NCBI GenBank assembly: GCA_051656645.1
Contig: JBOGCH010000009.1
Span: 1 to 64,000 of the forward strand
DNA: 64,000 nt
Direction: 5' to 3'
Source: JBOGCH01 sp051656645
GTDB lineage: Bacteria; Bacteroidota; Bacteroidia; Bacteroidales; Marinifilaceae
The notes beneath the pieces were generated by a model. That model did no database searches, was not told the DNA's origin, and was given only the letters and a program-made list of their open reading frames with translations. Positions 24,966-32,972 of this stretch are shown here, piece by piece. Both the position numbers and the translations under genes were made by a program. How positions within the stretch are numbered: the first letter of the stretch is position 1; every line of letters starts with the position of its first letter.

Positions 24966-25673
24966 TTACATATGCAGGTAGAATTCCTTAGTTAATTTAA
25001 TAAATTCATCAGAGTATATATGTCTACTTAATTCCACTACAAGTTCTTCTGTAATACAGGATGCACTTTGCTTGGAAAGTGTAATAAGTAAACGTTTAGG
25101 CGCTTTTGTCGGGGTAGGTTTAACCTGTGTGAGATGGGTGAGGTGCAGACCATTTTCACCTGCGTAGGCAATTAATGCTTGTCCCTCTTCACAGGGCATT
25201 ACAAGGGAAAGAGTTCCGGTATTGTTCAAAATCTTGCTAGCTTTTGAAACAAGTAGTTTATGGAAATCGCCAATACAATGTCTTGCCGTTGTACGGGATG
25301 CATTGGGAGTAAGTGTTGAGTTTATAAAAAAAGGCGGATTACATACAATTGCATCATACGTTTTTGTATCTGGTAAATCAAATACCGATTGTTGTAACAG
25401 TGTAATCCTATCACTCCATGGGGAGTTTATAAAATTCTCCTCAGCCTGCAAGCAAGCTGAGGAGTCTATGTCGATAGCATCAATTTTGATATCGCTGTTT
25501 CTTTGAGCAAGCATCAAAGCTATTAGTCCCGAGCCGGTCCCTACATCAAGTACACGATGCACTTTTTCAACGTTTGCCCACGCACCCAATAGTACACCGT
25601 CCGTTCCCACTTTCATCGCGCACTTATCTTGCGTCACGGTGAATTGCTTAAAACTAAATGGTTTGCTCATCAA
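24966..25673 (-). CDS. tRNA1(Val) (adenine(37)-N6)-methyltransferase-like protein (YfiC/TrmN6)
   Basis: A 235-residue SAM-dependent methyltransferase. The SAM motif is RVLDVGTGSGLIALMLAQR and the N6-adenine catalytic motif is NPPFF in DAIVCNPPFFINS. The N-terminus KPFSFKQFTVTQDKCAMKVG with TDGVLLGAW is the hallmark of the YfiC/TrmN6 branch, which methylates A37 in tRNA1Val. A related group methylates other RNAs, so substrate is inferred from family. It follows the DUF5606 gene by 8 bases on the same strand and is probably co-transcribed with it. Met1 or Met2 could be the start. Confidence 0.88.
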   Translation of the reverse strand: MMSKPFSFKQFTVTQDKCAMKVGTDGVLLGAWANVEKVHRVLDVGTGSGLIALMLAQRNSDIKIDAIDIDSSACLQAEENFINSPWSDRITLLQQSVFDLPDTKTYDAIVCNPPFFINSTLTPNASRTTARHCIGDFHKLLVSKASKILNNTGTLSLVMPCEEGQALIAYAGENGLHLTHLTQVKPTPTKAPKRLLITLSKQSASCITEELVVELSRHIYSDEFIKLTKEFYLHM

Positions 25674-25681
25674 GGAAACAA

Positions 25682-26095
25682 TTATGCTTCAGTTGTACCT
25701 TCTGCCTCTTCGTTGCTGAAGTTTAACAGATTGTTTTTAAATAATAGGTTATACCACTGAATCATTTTACGCATATCCGATACGTATACGCGATCTTTGT
25801 CATATTCAGGTAAAACACCTGTTACAAACTCGATAATTGCTTTTTCCGATTCTTTATGACTGATAGCCTCTTTCCCTTCAGTGTACTCATACATACGTCT
25901 AAATACTTCTTCTAGTGGCATATCCTCGTCCTCTGTATACACAGAGATATCTTGTAAAGCAATGATTTTAGCATTTGAAAATGCTTGAAAACGTTTACCG
26001 TCAATTAACGATTCAACAATAATAGCATTTTGTCCGTTGCTAACTAAGCGTTGTAATCCCGGTTTTCCAGAGATTGATAATATTTCCTTTAACAT
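25682..26095 (-). CDS. DUF5606 domain protein
   Basis: A 137-residue cytosolic protein with the DUF5606 pattern: it starts MLKEILSISGKPGLQRLVS, then IVESLIDGKRFQAFSNAKI, LQDISVYTEDEDMPLEEVF and a C-terminal region after LPEYDKDRVYVSDMRK that is acidic. DUF5606 is a conserved Bacteroidota family of unknown function, usually found near coaE and yajC, as here. The C-terminal 20 residues are low-complexity (EEAEGTTEA). It is the first gene of a unit with yfiC. Confidence 0.88.
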   Translation of the reverse strand: MLKEILSISGKPGLQRLVSNGQNAIIVESLIDGKRFQAFSNAKIIALQDISVYTEDEDMPLEEVFRRMYEYTEGKEAISHKESEKAIIEFVTGVLPEYDKDRVYVSDMRKMIQWYNLLFKNNLLNFSNEEAEGTTEA

Positions 26096-26133
26096 CTTAT
26101 TTCTTTTTTAGTGTAGTTTTGGATTAAGGTCTG

Positions 26134-26141
26134 CAAATATA
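26134..26141 (-). promoter_or_regulatory. Candidate -7 box for DUF5606-yfiC
   Basis: Minus-strand TATATTTG, 39 bases upstream of the ATG; no clear -33 box. Confidence 0.4.
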
Positions 26142-26160
26142 AAATTTAATCTTTAATCTG

Positions 26161-26895
26161 CTAAGCCATACCGCGCTGTTTTTTTATTTTCTCATAAGCA
26201 ACGTTGATAGCTGTAAACTTTTCCTCAGCTGCTTTGCGTACCTCTTCGCCTAAATGTGCCACCTTATCGGGGTGATTTTCCATTGCTACGCGACGATAAG
26301 CTTTCTTTAACTCCTCGTTTGTAGCGGACGATGTTACTCCTAATATTTTATAGGCAGAATCCGAATCGTCATAGTACATAGACTTAATAGAGTTAAATGT
26401 TGAAGGATGGATACCAAGTAAACGTGAAATCTCTTCTAAAACCTTAATCTCATTGGCACATACATTTCCATCAGCTTTGGCTACGCCAAACAGGAAGTAC
26501 AGTAACTGCATTACTGCGGCGTGATCCATGTTGTATCTTATCTGTCCGCAAACCTCATGTAATGGTATTTGTGTATTATTTAAACGTTCCACAATTTGCA
26601 TTGCCTCCTCAGCACCTTGCATACCGAAGTTGCGTTGAAAGAATTGACGAACAAAGTCTAGTTCCACACGCGTCACATTGCCATCGGCCTTCATTACAGC
26701 TGTTGCAAGTACGCTTAAACTCACCATAAAATCGCCTCTACCTGTTGCGTTCGGACGCGGAGGCATTCCACCACTTACGTTTACCACCTCAACCGTATCA
26801 AACATGGAGCCGATAAACAATCCAATTAATGCCCCAATTGGGCCACCAAGCGCCCAGCCTAAACCGGCACCTATCCATTTACCTAATTTTCCCAT
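26161..26895 (-). CDS. DjlA-like TerB/J-domain co-chaperone
   Basis: A 244-residue protein. Residues about 8-30 form a glycine-rich hydrophobic stretch (GAGLGWALGGPIGALIGLFIGS) that could insert in the membrane. A TerB-like helical domain follows at about 55-165, with VLATAVMKADGNVTRVELDF and FGVAKADGNVCANEIKVL as two acidic metal-binding-like repeats. A J domain at about 178-240 has the HPD motif in MENHPDKVAHLG. This order matches DjlA, a membrane-anchored DnaJ-type co-factor of DnaK. It lies between DUF5606 and coaE with its own candidate promoter. Confidence 0.88.
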   Translation of the reverse strand: MGKLGKWIGAGLGWALGGPIGALIGLFIGSMFDTVEVVNVSGGMPPRPNATGRGDFMVSLSVLATAVMKADGNVTRVELDFVRQFFQRNFGMQGAEEAMQIVERLNNTQIPLHEVCGQIRYNMDHAAVMQLLYFLFGVAKADGNVCANEIKVLEEISRLLGIHPSTFNSIKSMYYDDSDSAYKILGVTSSATNEELKKAYRRVAMENHPDKVAHLGEEVRKAAEEKFTAINVAYEKIKKQRGMA

Positions 26896-26939
26896 AATAT
26901 CTTTATTAATTTCTTTATTGTCAGTTCTACACCTATATA

Positions 26940-26947
26940 CAAATATA
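26940..26947 (-). promoter_or_regulatory. Candidate -7 box for djlA-like gene
   Basis: Minus-strand TATATTTG, 45 bases upstream of the ATG at 26895. Confidence 0.4.
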
Positions 26948-26966
26948 ACAATAATAAGCAGCGCTT

Positions 26967-27554
26967 TTATCGTCTTTTAAGCTCTTCAAGTATTTTTATA
27001 GTTTGTTGTATAACAGGTATTTGTGAGGAAGTGTTAATGCGAAAATGTGCACGTTTCATGCGCTCTTCATCGGGTAACTGATTGGCAATGCGCGCGCGTA
27101 CCTGATTTTCAGTAATCCCATCGCGCTCCACAACACGTTGGATGCGCAACTCTAACGGTGCCTCTACATTTATAATTGCATCAAAATGATTATCCCATCC
27201 GCTTTCAAATAATATGGCCGATTCCAGAAAGACCATATCCGTAATTTGCTCGGTACACCATTTTTTAAAAGCATTTAGCACCGCAGGATGTACAATTCTA
27301 TTTAACAATTCAAGTTTATGCGTATCATTAAATACAATTTCAGCAATATATGGTCGGTTAAACACACCTTCTTTGTATGCTTCTTGTCCAAAATGCAATG
27401 TTAATTGCTCGCGTACCTCTTTATTATTGTTTATTATGTATTGTGCTTGGGGATCAGCATAAAAAACAGGATATCCCTCACGCTCTATAATTCCGGCCAC
27501 CGTTGTCTTTCCTGAACCAATCCCTCCGGTAAGCCCAATTATTTTATGTTTCAT
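26967..27554 (-). CDS. coaE: Dephospho-CoA kinase
   Basis: A 195-residue P-loop kinase that catalyses the last step of coenzyme A synthesis, phosphorylating the 3'-hydroxyl of dephospho-CoA. The ATP site is GLTGGIGSGKTTV at the N-terminus. Other family marks are FYADPQAQYI, FNRPYIAEIVF, HPAVLNAFKKW, ESAILFESGWD and RVVERDGITENQVRARIANQ. Length is normal. It follows the YbbR-domain gene by 14 bases, so the two are likely one transcript; a ybbR-coaE order is common in Bacteroidales. Confidence 0.96.
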   Translation of the reverse strand: MKHKIIGLTGGIGSGKTTVAGIIEREGYPVFYADPQAQYIINNNKEVREQLTLHFGQEAYKEGVFNRPYIAEIVFNDTHKLELLNRIVHPAVLNAFKKWCTEQITDMVFLESAILFESGWDNHFDAIINVEAPLELRIQRVVERDGITENQVRARIANQLPDEERMKRAHFRINTSSQIPVIQQTIKILEELKRR

Positions 27555-27568
27555 GTAAATAGACGCTG

Positions 27569-28564
27569 TTATTTTCTTTTTTCAATAATATACTCCACCT
27601 TAGTTGGGAAGTATGTCAAATTAAATACAAAACGAGGCTTCTCAGTTAACACCACATCAAGATAGCCTGAGTTTTCGGTTTGGTTAAAATCAACTGCAAA
27701 CGCAAACCGTTTTGGAGTAAGTGAGTCAAAATGACTCAGCCCCACATTGCATGTAACAGTTACAAAGCTAGGTAGTAAACGCATGTAAAGCGAATCCGGC
27801 ACATTTGTGGCAACAATGGGTACCGATAATTGTAACTCTGTGAATTGCTCAACATTCAATACAACATCTACTTTGTCAGTAGAGAATCTAACATCCGGTA
27901 TTTTTTCCAATGCTAATCGTGACGAGTAGCGTTCTCCAAGCAATCCAAGTGTAATGTATTGTGTTTGCACCATTTGTACAGAATCGACTACATCTCTCGG
28001 ACCGGTAATTAATATTGAGTCCGGAATTACTATAGGCTCTTCCGCCAATGTATATTGCGGTTTTAACATATACTCAATGTTAGCTTCTACAGGAACCCGT
28101 TTACTTTTAGCTTTTGAGAGTTTAAAGTTTAAACTCTCCGGCATAACTCGATTAAGTTTTATATCGGTATTCATTTGTCCTGCAATCCTATCGCGTATTG
28201 TTGAGGTGTACAACGTGTACTCTTTGCCCGTACCATTTTCAATAAAAACGTCACTATAAGCAGCTATATTTAGTTCTATTGGTTGGAATGAGGTTTGCAT
28301 TCGGTGTCCCAATAAATTAAAACCCTTTGCAGTTACATTAAGCACAATCTCCTCAGGCAAATTGTCCGATAAATAGTAGCTCTCAGGGATATTGGTATAA
28401 CGTACCGGATAGCTAATTTCGGTAACATACTCTTTATTAAGAGCATTCAGAAACCATAGCGTCAATGCTATTAACACACAAACAAGATAAGCAACTATAC
28501 GCTGGTCCACCTGCTTGGTAAACTTGCGTCTCAGATATCTCAATATTGCTTGTCTGTTTCTCAT
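27569..28564 (-). CDS. YbbR-like (CdaR-type) domain protein
   Basis: A 331-residue protein with one N-terminal membrane helix at about 22-42 (VAYLVCVLIALTLWFLNAL), followed by repeated beta-rich modules facing the periplasm. Segments such as SYPVRYTNIPESYYLSDNLP and PIVIPDSILITGPRDVVDSV are YbbR-like repeats. In Firmicutes such proteins regulate the di-adenylate cyclase CdaA. Here there is no cyclase neighbour, and the Bacteroidales version has no assigned role. It is transcribed with coaE, after the terminator that ends the yajC unit. Confidence 0.85.
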   Translation of the reverse strand: MRNRQAILRYLRRKFTKQVDQRIVAYLVCVLIALTLWFLNALNKEYVTEISYPVRYTNIPESYYLSDNLPEEIVLNVTAKGFNLLGHRMQTSFQPIELNIAAYSDVFIENGTGKEYTLYTSTIRDRIAGQMNTDIKLNRVMPESLNFKLSKAKSKRVPVEANIEYMLKPQYTLAEEPIVIPDSILITGPRDVVDSVQMVQTQYITLGLLGERYSSRLALEKIPDVRFSTDKVDVVLNVEQFTELQLSVPIVATNVPDSLYMRLLPSFVTVTCNVGLSHFDSLTPKRFAFAVDFNQTENSGYLDVVLTEKPRFVFNLTYFPTKVEYIIEKRK

Positions 28565-28603
28565 ATATCGTTATTTGTCTTCATCACGTAAAGATACAAA
28601 AAA

Positions 28604-28641
28604 ACGGGACTATATCCATGCAACATGGTATATAATCCCGT
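28604..28641 (-). terminator. Intrinsic terminator after yajC
   Basis: On the minus strand a near-perfect long stem, ACGGGATTATATACCATG with its complement ending in CCCGT, is followed by seven T. It separates yajC from ybbR. Confidence 0.85.
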
Positions 28642-28657
28642 TCTCCGTATTGTTCCA

Positions 28658-28969
28658 TTATTTTGCAGGAGCCACGTCTGTCATGTCTTTAATAACAGCA
28701 GCTTTATCCACTTTTAATTTCACGTTATTGTCAACTTCCATAATCACGTATTGCTCGTTGATTTCCGATACTTTTCCGTAAATACCACCGGTAGTTACAA
28801 TTTTATCGCCTTTTTGAAGAGAGTTGCGGAATGCTTGAAGCTCTTTTTGACGTTTCATTTGTGGACGGATCATAAAGAACCAAAAAATAACCACAATTAA
28901 AATAAGAGGTAAAAAACTCATAAATCCACCAGCTTCTCCGCCGCCGAACTGTAATAATAATCCATTCAT
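28658..28969 (-). CDS. yajC: Preprotein translocase subunit YajC
   Basis: A 103-residue accessory subunit of the SecDF-YajC complex. It has one N-terminal membrane helix (LPLILIVVIFWFFMI) followed by RPQMKRQKELQAF and KGDKIVTTGGIYGKV, both typical of YajC, then a short beta-rich cytosolic tail. It lies 23 bases after the DUF1573 gene and is closed by a strong terminator, so it ends an amn-DUF1573-yajC unit. Confidence 0.95.
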   Translation of the reverse strand: MNGLLLQFGGGEAGGFMSFLPLILIVVIFWFFMIRPQMKRQKELQAFRNSLQKGDKIVTTGGIYGKVSEINEQYVIMEVDNNVKLKVDKAAVIKDMTDVAPAK

Positions 28970-28992
28970 AATCGATCTTTTTTTGTTTATTT

Positions 28993-29397
28993 TTATTTAA
29001 TACTTGCTACTAATCGTAACGTTTGATACCCTTTCGGAATATTCGCAAATATACGTATTTCTTTGTATTGTTTACCGTATCTGCCGGAAGAGTTAAACGC
29101 CACTTCAATTTTTCCTGTTTTCCCAGGGGCTATAGCCTTCTCCGGAAACTCCACCGTTGTGCATCCACATGTGGTTTCTACGTTGTTAATCCTTAATTTG
29201 TTATTACCCGTGTTCTTAAATGTAAAGGTATGCAACACCGTTTCTCCTTCTGTAATATTACCAAAGTCAAACGTCTTGTGCTCAAATTCCATCTCAGTGG
29301 GTTGCAGATGCTCGGTTTTTTCAGTCCGCTCCTTGCAGGATTGCGTAGTTAACACCATACACAGTACTGCCATACAGGTGCAAATTAATTTCCCCAT
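28993..29397 (-). CDS. DUF1573 domain lipoprotein
   Basis: A 134-residue lipoprotein with a signal ending LTTQSC (Cys21). The mature part is one DUF1573 Ig-like domain: FGNITEGETVLHTFTFKNTG, the CGCTTVEFP motif, and the segment IAPGKTGKIEVAFNSSGRYG. These small domains occur widely in Bacteroidota with unknown function and an envelope location. It sits 6 bases after amn, in an operon with amn and yajC. Confidence 0.9.
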   Translation of the reverse strand: MGKLICTCMAVLCMVLTTQSCKERTEKTEHLQPTEMEFEHKTFDFGNITEGETVLHTFTFKNTGNNKLRINNVETTCGCTTVEFPEKAIAPGKTGKIEVAFNSSGRYGKQYKEIRIFANIPKGYQTLRLVASIK

Positions 29398-29403
29398 TGT
29401 ACA

Positions 29404-30177
29404 TTAAAAAATTAGATGCTTAATGGAAAAGGACTTGTCCTTGAGCGTTGTAATGGTTTCAATACCAATATCCAAATGTTCGCGCACAAACTTCTCCGTA
29501 ACTTCCTTGTCCGACTCGGCTGTCTTTATCCCCTCAGAAATCATAGGTTGGTCCGATACCAACAGAAGCGCTCCTACAGGGATTCGATTTGCAAATCCTA
29601 CCGTAAATAATGTAGCAGTTTCCATGTCTACAGCCGCAGCGCGTGTATTACGTAAATACTCTTTAAAACGCTCGTCAAACTCCCACACGCGTCGGTTTGT
29701 GGTATATACAACACCTGTAAAATACTGTCGGTTGTGTTGTACAATCATTTTGGAACAAGCTTTCTGTATGTTAAAAGCGGGTAGGGCAGGTACTTCATGT
29801 GGTAAATAGTCATTTGATGTCCCTTCGCCTTTAATTCCGGCAATAGGTAAAATGTAGTCACCAACCTGATACTTATTCTTTAACGCCCCGCATTTGCCTA
29901 AAAACAGTATGGCCTCAGGCTCAACGGCACTTAGTAAATCTAGTACAGTTGCCGCATTAGGGCTACCCATGCCAAAGTTTATCATTGTAATATCGTTAAA
30001 CTGTACATTGGGCATGCTCCTATCTTCCCCAACAATGGGAACGTTATATTTCTCTGCAAAAAGGTGCAAATAATGTTCAAAATTGGTGAGCAATATGTAT
30101 TTGGAGAAATCCTCCAACTTGCGTCCCGTGTAACGTGGCAGCCAATTTTCAACAATTTCCTTTTTAGTCTTCATCAT
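29404..30177 (-). CDS. amn: AMP nucleosidase
   Basis: A 257-residue enzyme of the short Bacteroidota AMP nucleosidase type, which splits AMP into adenine and ribose 5-phosphate. The phosphorylase-like fold shows INFGMGSPNAATVLDLLSAV, FLGKCGALKN, the active-site stretch VDMETATLFTVGFANRIPVG and LLLVSDQPM, containing the Asp typical of purine nucleosidases. It lacks the N-terminal domain of the E. coli enzyme, which is expected in this group. It heads the amn-DUF1573-yajC unit and is divergent from queA. Confidence 0.9.
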   Translation of the reverse strand: MMKTKKEIVENWLPRYTGRKLEDFSKYILLTNFEHYLHLFAEKYNVPIVGEDRSMPNVQFNDITMINFGMGSPNAATVLDLLSAVEPEAILFLGKCGALKNKYQVGDYILPIAGIKGEGTSNDYLPHEVPALPAFNIQKACSKMIVQHNRQYFTGVVYTTNRRVWEFDERFKEYLRNTRAAAVDMETATLFTVGFANRIPVGALLLVSDQPMISEGIKTAESDKEVTEKFVREHLDIGIETITTLKDKSFSIKHLIF

Positions 30178-30294
30178 TTCGTTTTTTATTATCTAACTTT
30201 ACGCTCTCATTCGCAACAAAGTTTGTTTTTAGCGAATGCGTTACATGTAAAATTACTATTTATAATTCACTTTTACAAAATCTATACCAGGAAT

Positions 30295-31521
30295 ATGGAG
30301 TGTGTGGTTGAACAGCTTAAACAAATTAAAATTGAAGAGTACACGTATAATTTGCCGGATAACCGAATTGCCAAATACCCTTTGGCGCGTCGTGAAGATT
30401 CCAAATTACTTACGTACACGGATGGCAACATTACGGAGCAACCTTTTTGCAATGTAGAATCACTGTTACCCGCCGGTACTACACTGATATTCAATAATAC
30501 CAAAGTAATTCATGCGCGCATACACTTTCGTAAAGTAACGGGTGCAGCTATTGAAGTGTTTTGTTTGGAGCCACATTTCCCTGCCGACTATGCGCAGAAT
30601 TTCGCTGCTACAGGTACTTGTGAATGGAGTTGCATGGTGGGAAATTTAAAAAAATGGAAGGACGAAGCTATCTTCTGTGATTTTGACCACGCAGGTGTCA
30701 CACACCGTCTGCAAGCTGACAAAGTGTCACAAGCCGCAGGCGAAGTTATAGTTCGTTTTTCATGGAATGCTCCACTATCCTTTAGCGAGGTACTTGAATG
30801 TTGTGGACGTATGCCAATTCCGCCCTATCTAAACCGTGAGGCTGATGAGAGCGACGATATTCGCTACCAAACCATTTTCTCCAAGGAGGAGGGTTCCGTA
30901 GCTGCTCCAACGGCAGCGCTACACTTTAGTAAAGAGGTTATTAGCGCTCTTACTGCCGGTGGCGTTCGTGTGGATGAGGTAACCTTGCACGTTGGTGCAG
31001 GTACCTTCCGTCCTGTAAAAAGCGAAGATATAGGAGGGCATGACATGCACACCGAACATGTAGTAATTTCTAAAGAGTTAATCCAAACGCTTGCCAATAA
31101 AAACGGCGAGATTATTGCCGTAGGTACCACCTCTGTGCGTACGTTGGAGAGTTTGTACTGGATGGGAGTGAAGCGCTTGTCCGGGCACACGGATTTTAAT
31201 ACCATTTCTCAATGGGAAGTATATACACTGCCACAACAATACACCCTGCGTCAGTCAATGGAAGCGCTATACTCGTGGTTCATGGAAACCGGAAACACGC
31301 AACTGAAAGCCGCTACTACCATTATTATTGTACCGGGCTATACTTTCCGTGTTATTGATGGCATGTTTACCAATTTTCACCAACCGCAAAGCACGCTACT
31401 ACTGCTTGTTGCCGCTGCTGTGGGCGAGGACTGGAAGCGAATTTATGATTATGCAATGAGTCACGAATTCCGCTTTTTGAGCTATGGCGACTCCAGTCTC
31501 CTTAAAATTAAACGTCCTTAA
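30295..31521 (+). CDS. queA: S-adenosylmethionine:tRNA ribosyltransferase-isomerase QueA
   Basis: About 408 residues, starting at ATG 30295 (MECVVEQLKQIKIEEY). A longer frame from 30064 lies inside the divergent amn gene and its leader has no QueA character. QueA transfers and isomerises the ribosyl group of SAM onto preQ1 in tRNA, making epoxyqueuosine, the substrate of QueG. Marks are YNLPDNRIAKYPLARREDSK, LIFNNTKVIHAR, GRMPIPPYL, the VAAPTAALHFS motif and GGHDMHTEHV. The C-terminal TNFHQPQSTLLLL is typical. It is followed 5 bases later by an HsdR_N protein. Confidence 0.95.
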   Translation: MECVVEQLKQIKIEEYTYNLPDNRIAKYPLARREDSKLLTYTDGNITEQPFCNVESLLPAGTTLIFNNTKVIHARIHFRKVTGAAIEVFCLEPHFPADYAQNFAATGTCEWSCMVGNLKKWKDEAIFCDFDHAGVTHRLQADKVSQAAGEVIVRFSWNAPLSFSEVLECCGRMPIPPYLNREADESDDIRYQTIFSKEEGSVAAPTAALHFSKEVISALTAGGVRVDEVTLHVGAGTFRPVKSEDIGGHDMHTEHVVISKELIQTLANKNGEIIAVGTTSVRTLESLYWMGVKRLSGHTDFNTISQWEVYTLPQQYTLRQSMEALYSWFMETGNTQLKAATTIIIVPGYTFRVIDGMFTNFHQPQSTLLLLVAAAVGEDWKRIYDYAMSHEFRFLSYGDSSLLKIKRP

Positions 31522-31526
31522 ACCAC

Positions 31527-31961
31527 ATGGAACTATCATTGCCCGCTTTTCAACCCCGTGTTAAACGCGAGAAAGGAACACTATACATATTCGATACACT
31601 GCGTCGGCAATTTGTTGTACTCACTCCCGAGGAGTGGGTACGCCAACACATTGTAAATTACCTCATAGAACACAAGGGCTATCCCAAAATGCTTATAGCC
31701 GTGGAACAGGAAATAGACCTTAACGGCCTTCGTCGCCGTTTTGACATTGTGTGCTATCGCCGCGACACCACCCCTTACTTGCTCATAGAGTGCAAGGCAC
31801 CCACCGTGCCCATCACGCAAAAGGTATATGACCAGGCCTTTAACTACAATCACATCATAAAAGCTCCCTTTGTGGCCATGTCCAACGGATGCCAGCATCA
31901 CTGCTACCGCTGCACGGAAATGGGCTTTACACGCTTACCGGATTTTCCCGAATTTGCGTAA
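31527..31961 (+). CDS. Stand-alone HsdR N-terminal (PF13588-type) nuclease-fold protein
   Basis: A 144-residue protein that matches the type I restriction HsdR N-terminal nuclease domain but with no helicase or HsdM/HsdS partners. Catalytic-type residues are present in PD-(D/E)xK spacing: Glu60 in AVEQEIDL, Asp73 in RRFDIVC, and E88-x-K90 in LLIECKAP. Stand-alone copies are common in Bacteroidota and usually lie in housekeeping loci; no restriction role is established. Its 5-base distance from queA suggests co-transcription, but a functional link to queuosine is not known. Confidence 0.8.
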   Translation: MELSLPAFQPRVKREKGTLYIFDTLRRQFVVLTPEEWVRQHIVNYLIEHKGYPKMLIAVEQEIDLNGLRRRFDIVCYRRDTTPYLLIECKAPTVPITQKVYDQAFNYNHIIKAPFVAMSNGCQHHCYRCTEMGFTRLPDFPEFA

Positions 31962-32040
31962 CACCCTCTTTTGATGTTCGCCCTTTACTAATGAAAGGAT
32001 TGTCGTATTACCAAAATGTATGGCAATCAGTGCACCTATG

Positions 32041-32190
32041 TCTATACCCTCTCTATATTATGTCCGTATTCTCCCCGTGTTTTGTCCGTGTTTCCTCCGT
32101 CTCTTATAAGAACGGACAAAACACGGAGAAAATACGGAGATAACACGGACAATATCTAGAGAGGATACGGAGAGAATATAAGAGAGCATA
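32041..32190. repeat. Imperfect palindrome of tandem ACGGA units (element B)
   Basis: The centre is CTTATAAG at 32103-32110. On the right, units of about 10-11 bases (AAACACGGAG, AATACGGAG, AACACGGAC) repeat in direct order. On the left, their complements do the same (TTTGTCCGTG, TTTCCTCCGT). The arms pair imperfectly over about 65 bases. It lies between the HsdR_N gene and the LUD gene and could act as a transcription terminator. In purine/pyrimidine polarity and unit size it resembles elements A, C and D. Confidence 0.85.
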
Positions 32191-32233
32191 AGTAGGAGTT
32201 GCCTGGGTGTTATGTTTTTTCCATACAATTGTC

Positions 32234-32241
32234 TATTTTTG
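32234..32241 (+). promoter_or_regulatory. Candidate -7 box for LUD gene
   Basis: TATTTTTG matches TAnnTTTG, 21 bases upstream of the ATG at 32263. Confidence 0.45.
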
Positions 32242-32262
32242 TATGAGACTAAAACTTAAAAT

Positions 32263-32901
32263 ATGCCCTCAGAACAACAAATACAAAATTGCGTGGAGCA
32301 ATTAAAAAGAAATAGATTCGAAGTTTATCGAGTAGAAACCGAAGCAGAAGCACATACCTTATTTATTGAGCAGATATTGCCGACGCTTAAGTTTGAGACT
32401 TTTTCATGGGGGGATTCTCGTACCATGAAGGCTACCGGTGTGTTGGAAACATTAAAAGCAGATGAAACGAAATGCGTAATTACTACTTTTGGTCCTACCA
32501 TGACACGCGCTGAAAAGATTTATTGGCGTAGAGAGGCGCTAACGGCCGATTTGTTTTTAACCGGTAGTAACGCAGTAACTGAAAAAGGTCAACTTGTAAA
32601 TTTGGACATGGTTGGGAATAGGGTAGGAGCGCTTACCTTTGGACCTAAACAGGTTGTATTGTTTATAGGAACCAATAAAATTGTACCTACATTGGATGAT
32701 GCCATTGAGCGTGTGCGTAGCATTGCAGCTCCAATGAATGCAGCACTACATACCAACTTAAATACTCCTTGTCAAAAAACGGGTAAATGTATGGATTGTA
32801 ACAGTGTGGACCGTATTTGTAACGTTTGGACAATACATGATAAGTGTTTTCCTGCCGGACGTATAAAAATTGTTTTAATTAACCGAGAGTTAGGTCTGTA
32901 A
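32263..32901 (+). CDS. LUD domain protein (LutC/YkgG-like, with Cys motif)
   Basis: A 212-residue protein of the LUD superfamily. The central sequence TFSWGDSRTMKATGVLETLK and ALTADLFLTGSNAVTEKGQL match LutC-like proteins that serve L-lactate oxidation. NLDMVGNRVGALTFGPKQVV and FIGTNKIVPTLDDAIERVR are family landmarks. The tail has PCQKTGKCMDCNSVDRIC, a Cys cluster (C-x5-C-x2-C-x6-C) typical of the stand-alone Bacteroidota form. No lutA or lutB is adjacent, so a role in lactate use is only inferred from homology. It is monocistronic by spacing. Confidence 0.82.
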   Translation: MPSEQQIQNCVEQLKRNRFEVYRVETEAEAHTLFIEQILPTLKFETFSWGDSRTMKATGVLETLKADETKCVITTFGPTMTRAEKIYWRREALTADLFLTGSNAVTEKGQLVNLDMVGNRVGALTFGPKQVVLFIGTNKIVPTLDDAIERVRSIAAPMNAALHTNLNTPCQKTGKCMDCNSVDRICNVWTIHDKCFPAGRIKIVLINRELGL

Positions 32902-32972
32902 ACATTTATTCGGTAACTATCAGCTCCTTTGGTGCGTAGTTAAGGCATAACTACAAATTAAAGGAGTTTATT

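Noticed and set aside
30064..30294. 77-residue N-terminal extension of QueA
   Set aside because: It lies inside the divergent amn gene and its promoter region and shows no QueA similarity.
31527..31961. Part of a type I restriction system
   Set aside because: No hsdM, hsdS or helicase part present; the protein is complete as a small single-domain protein.
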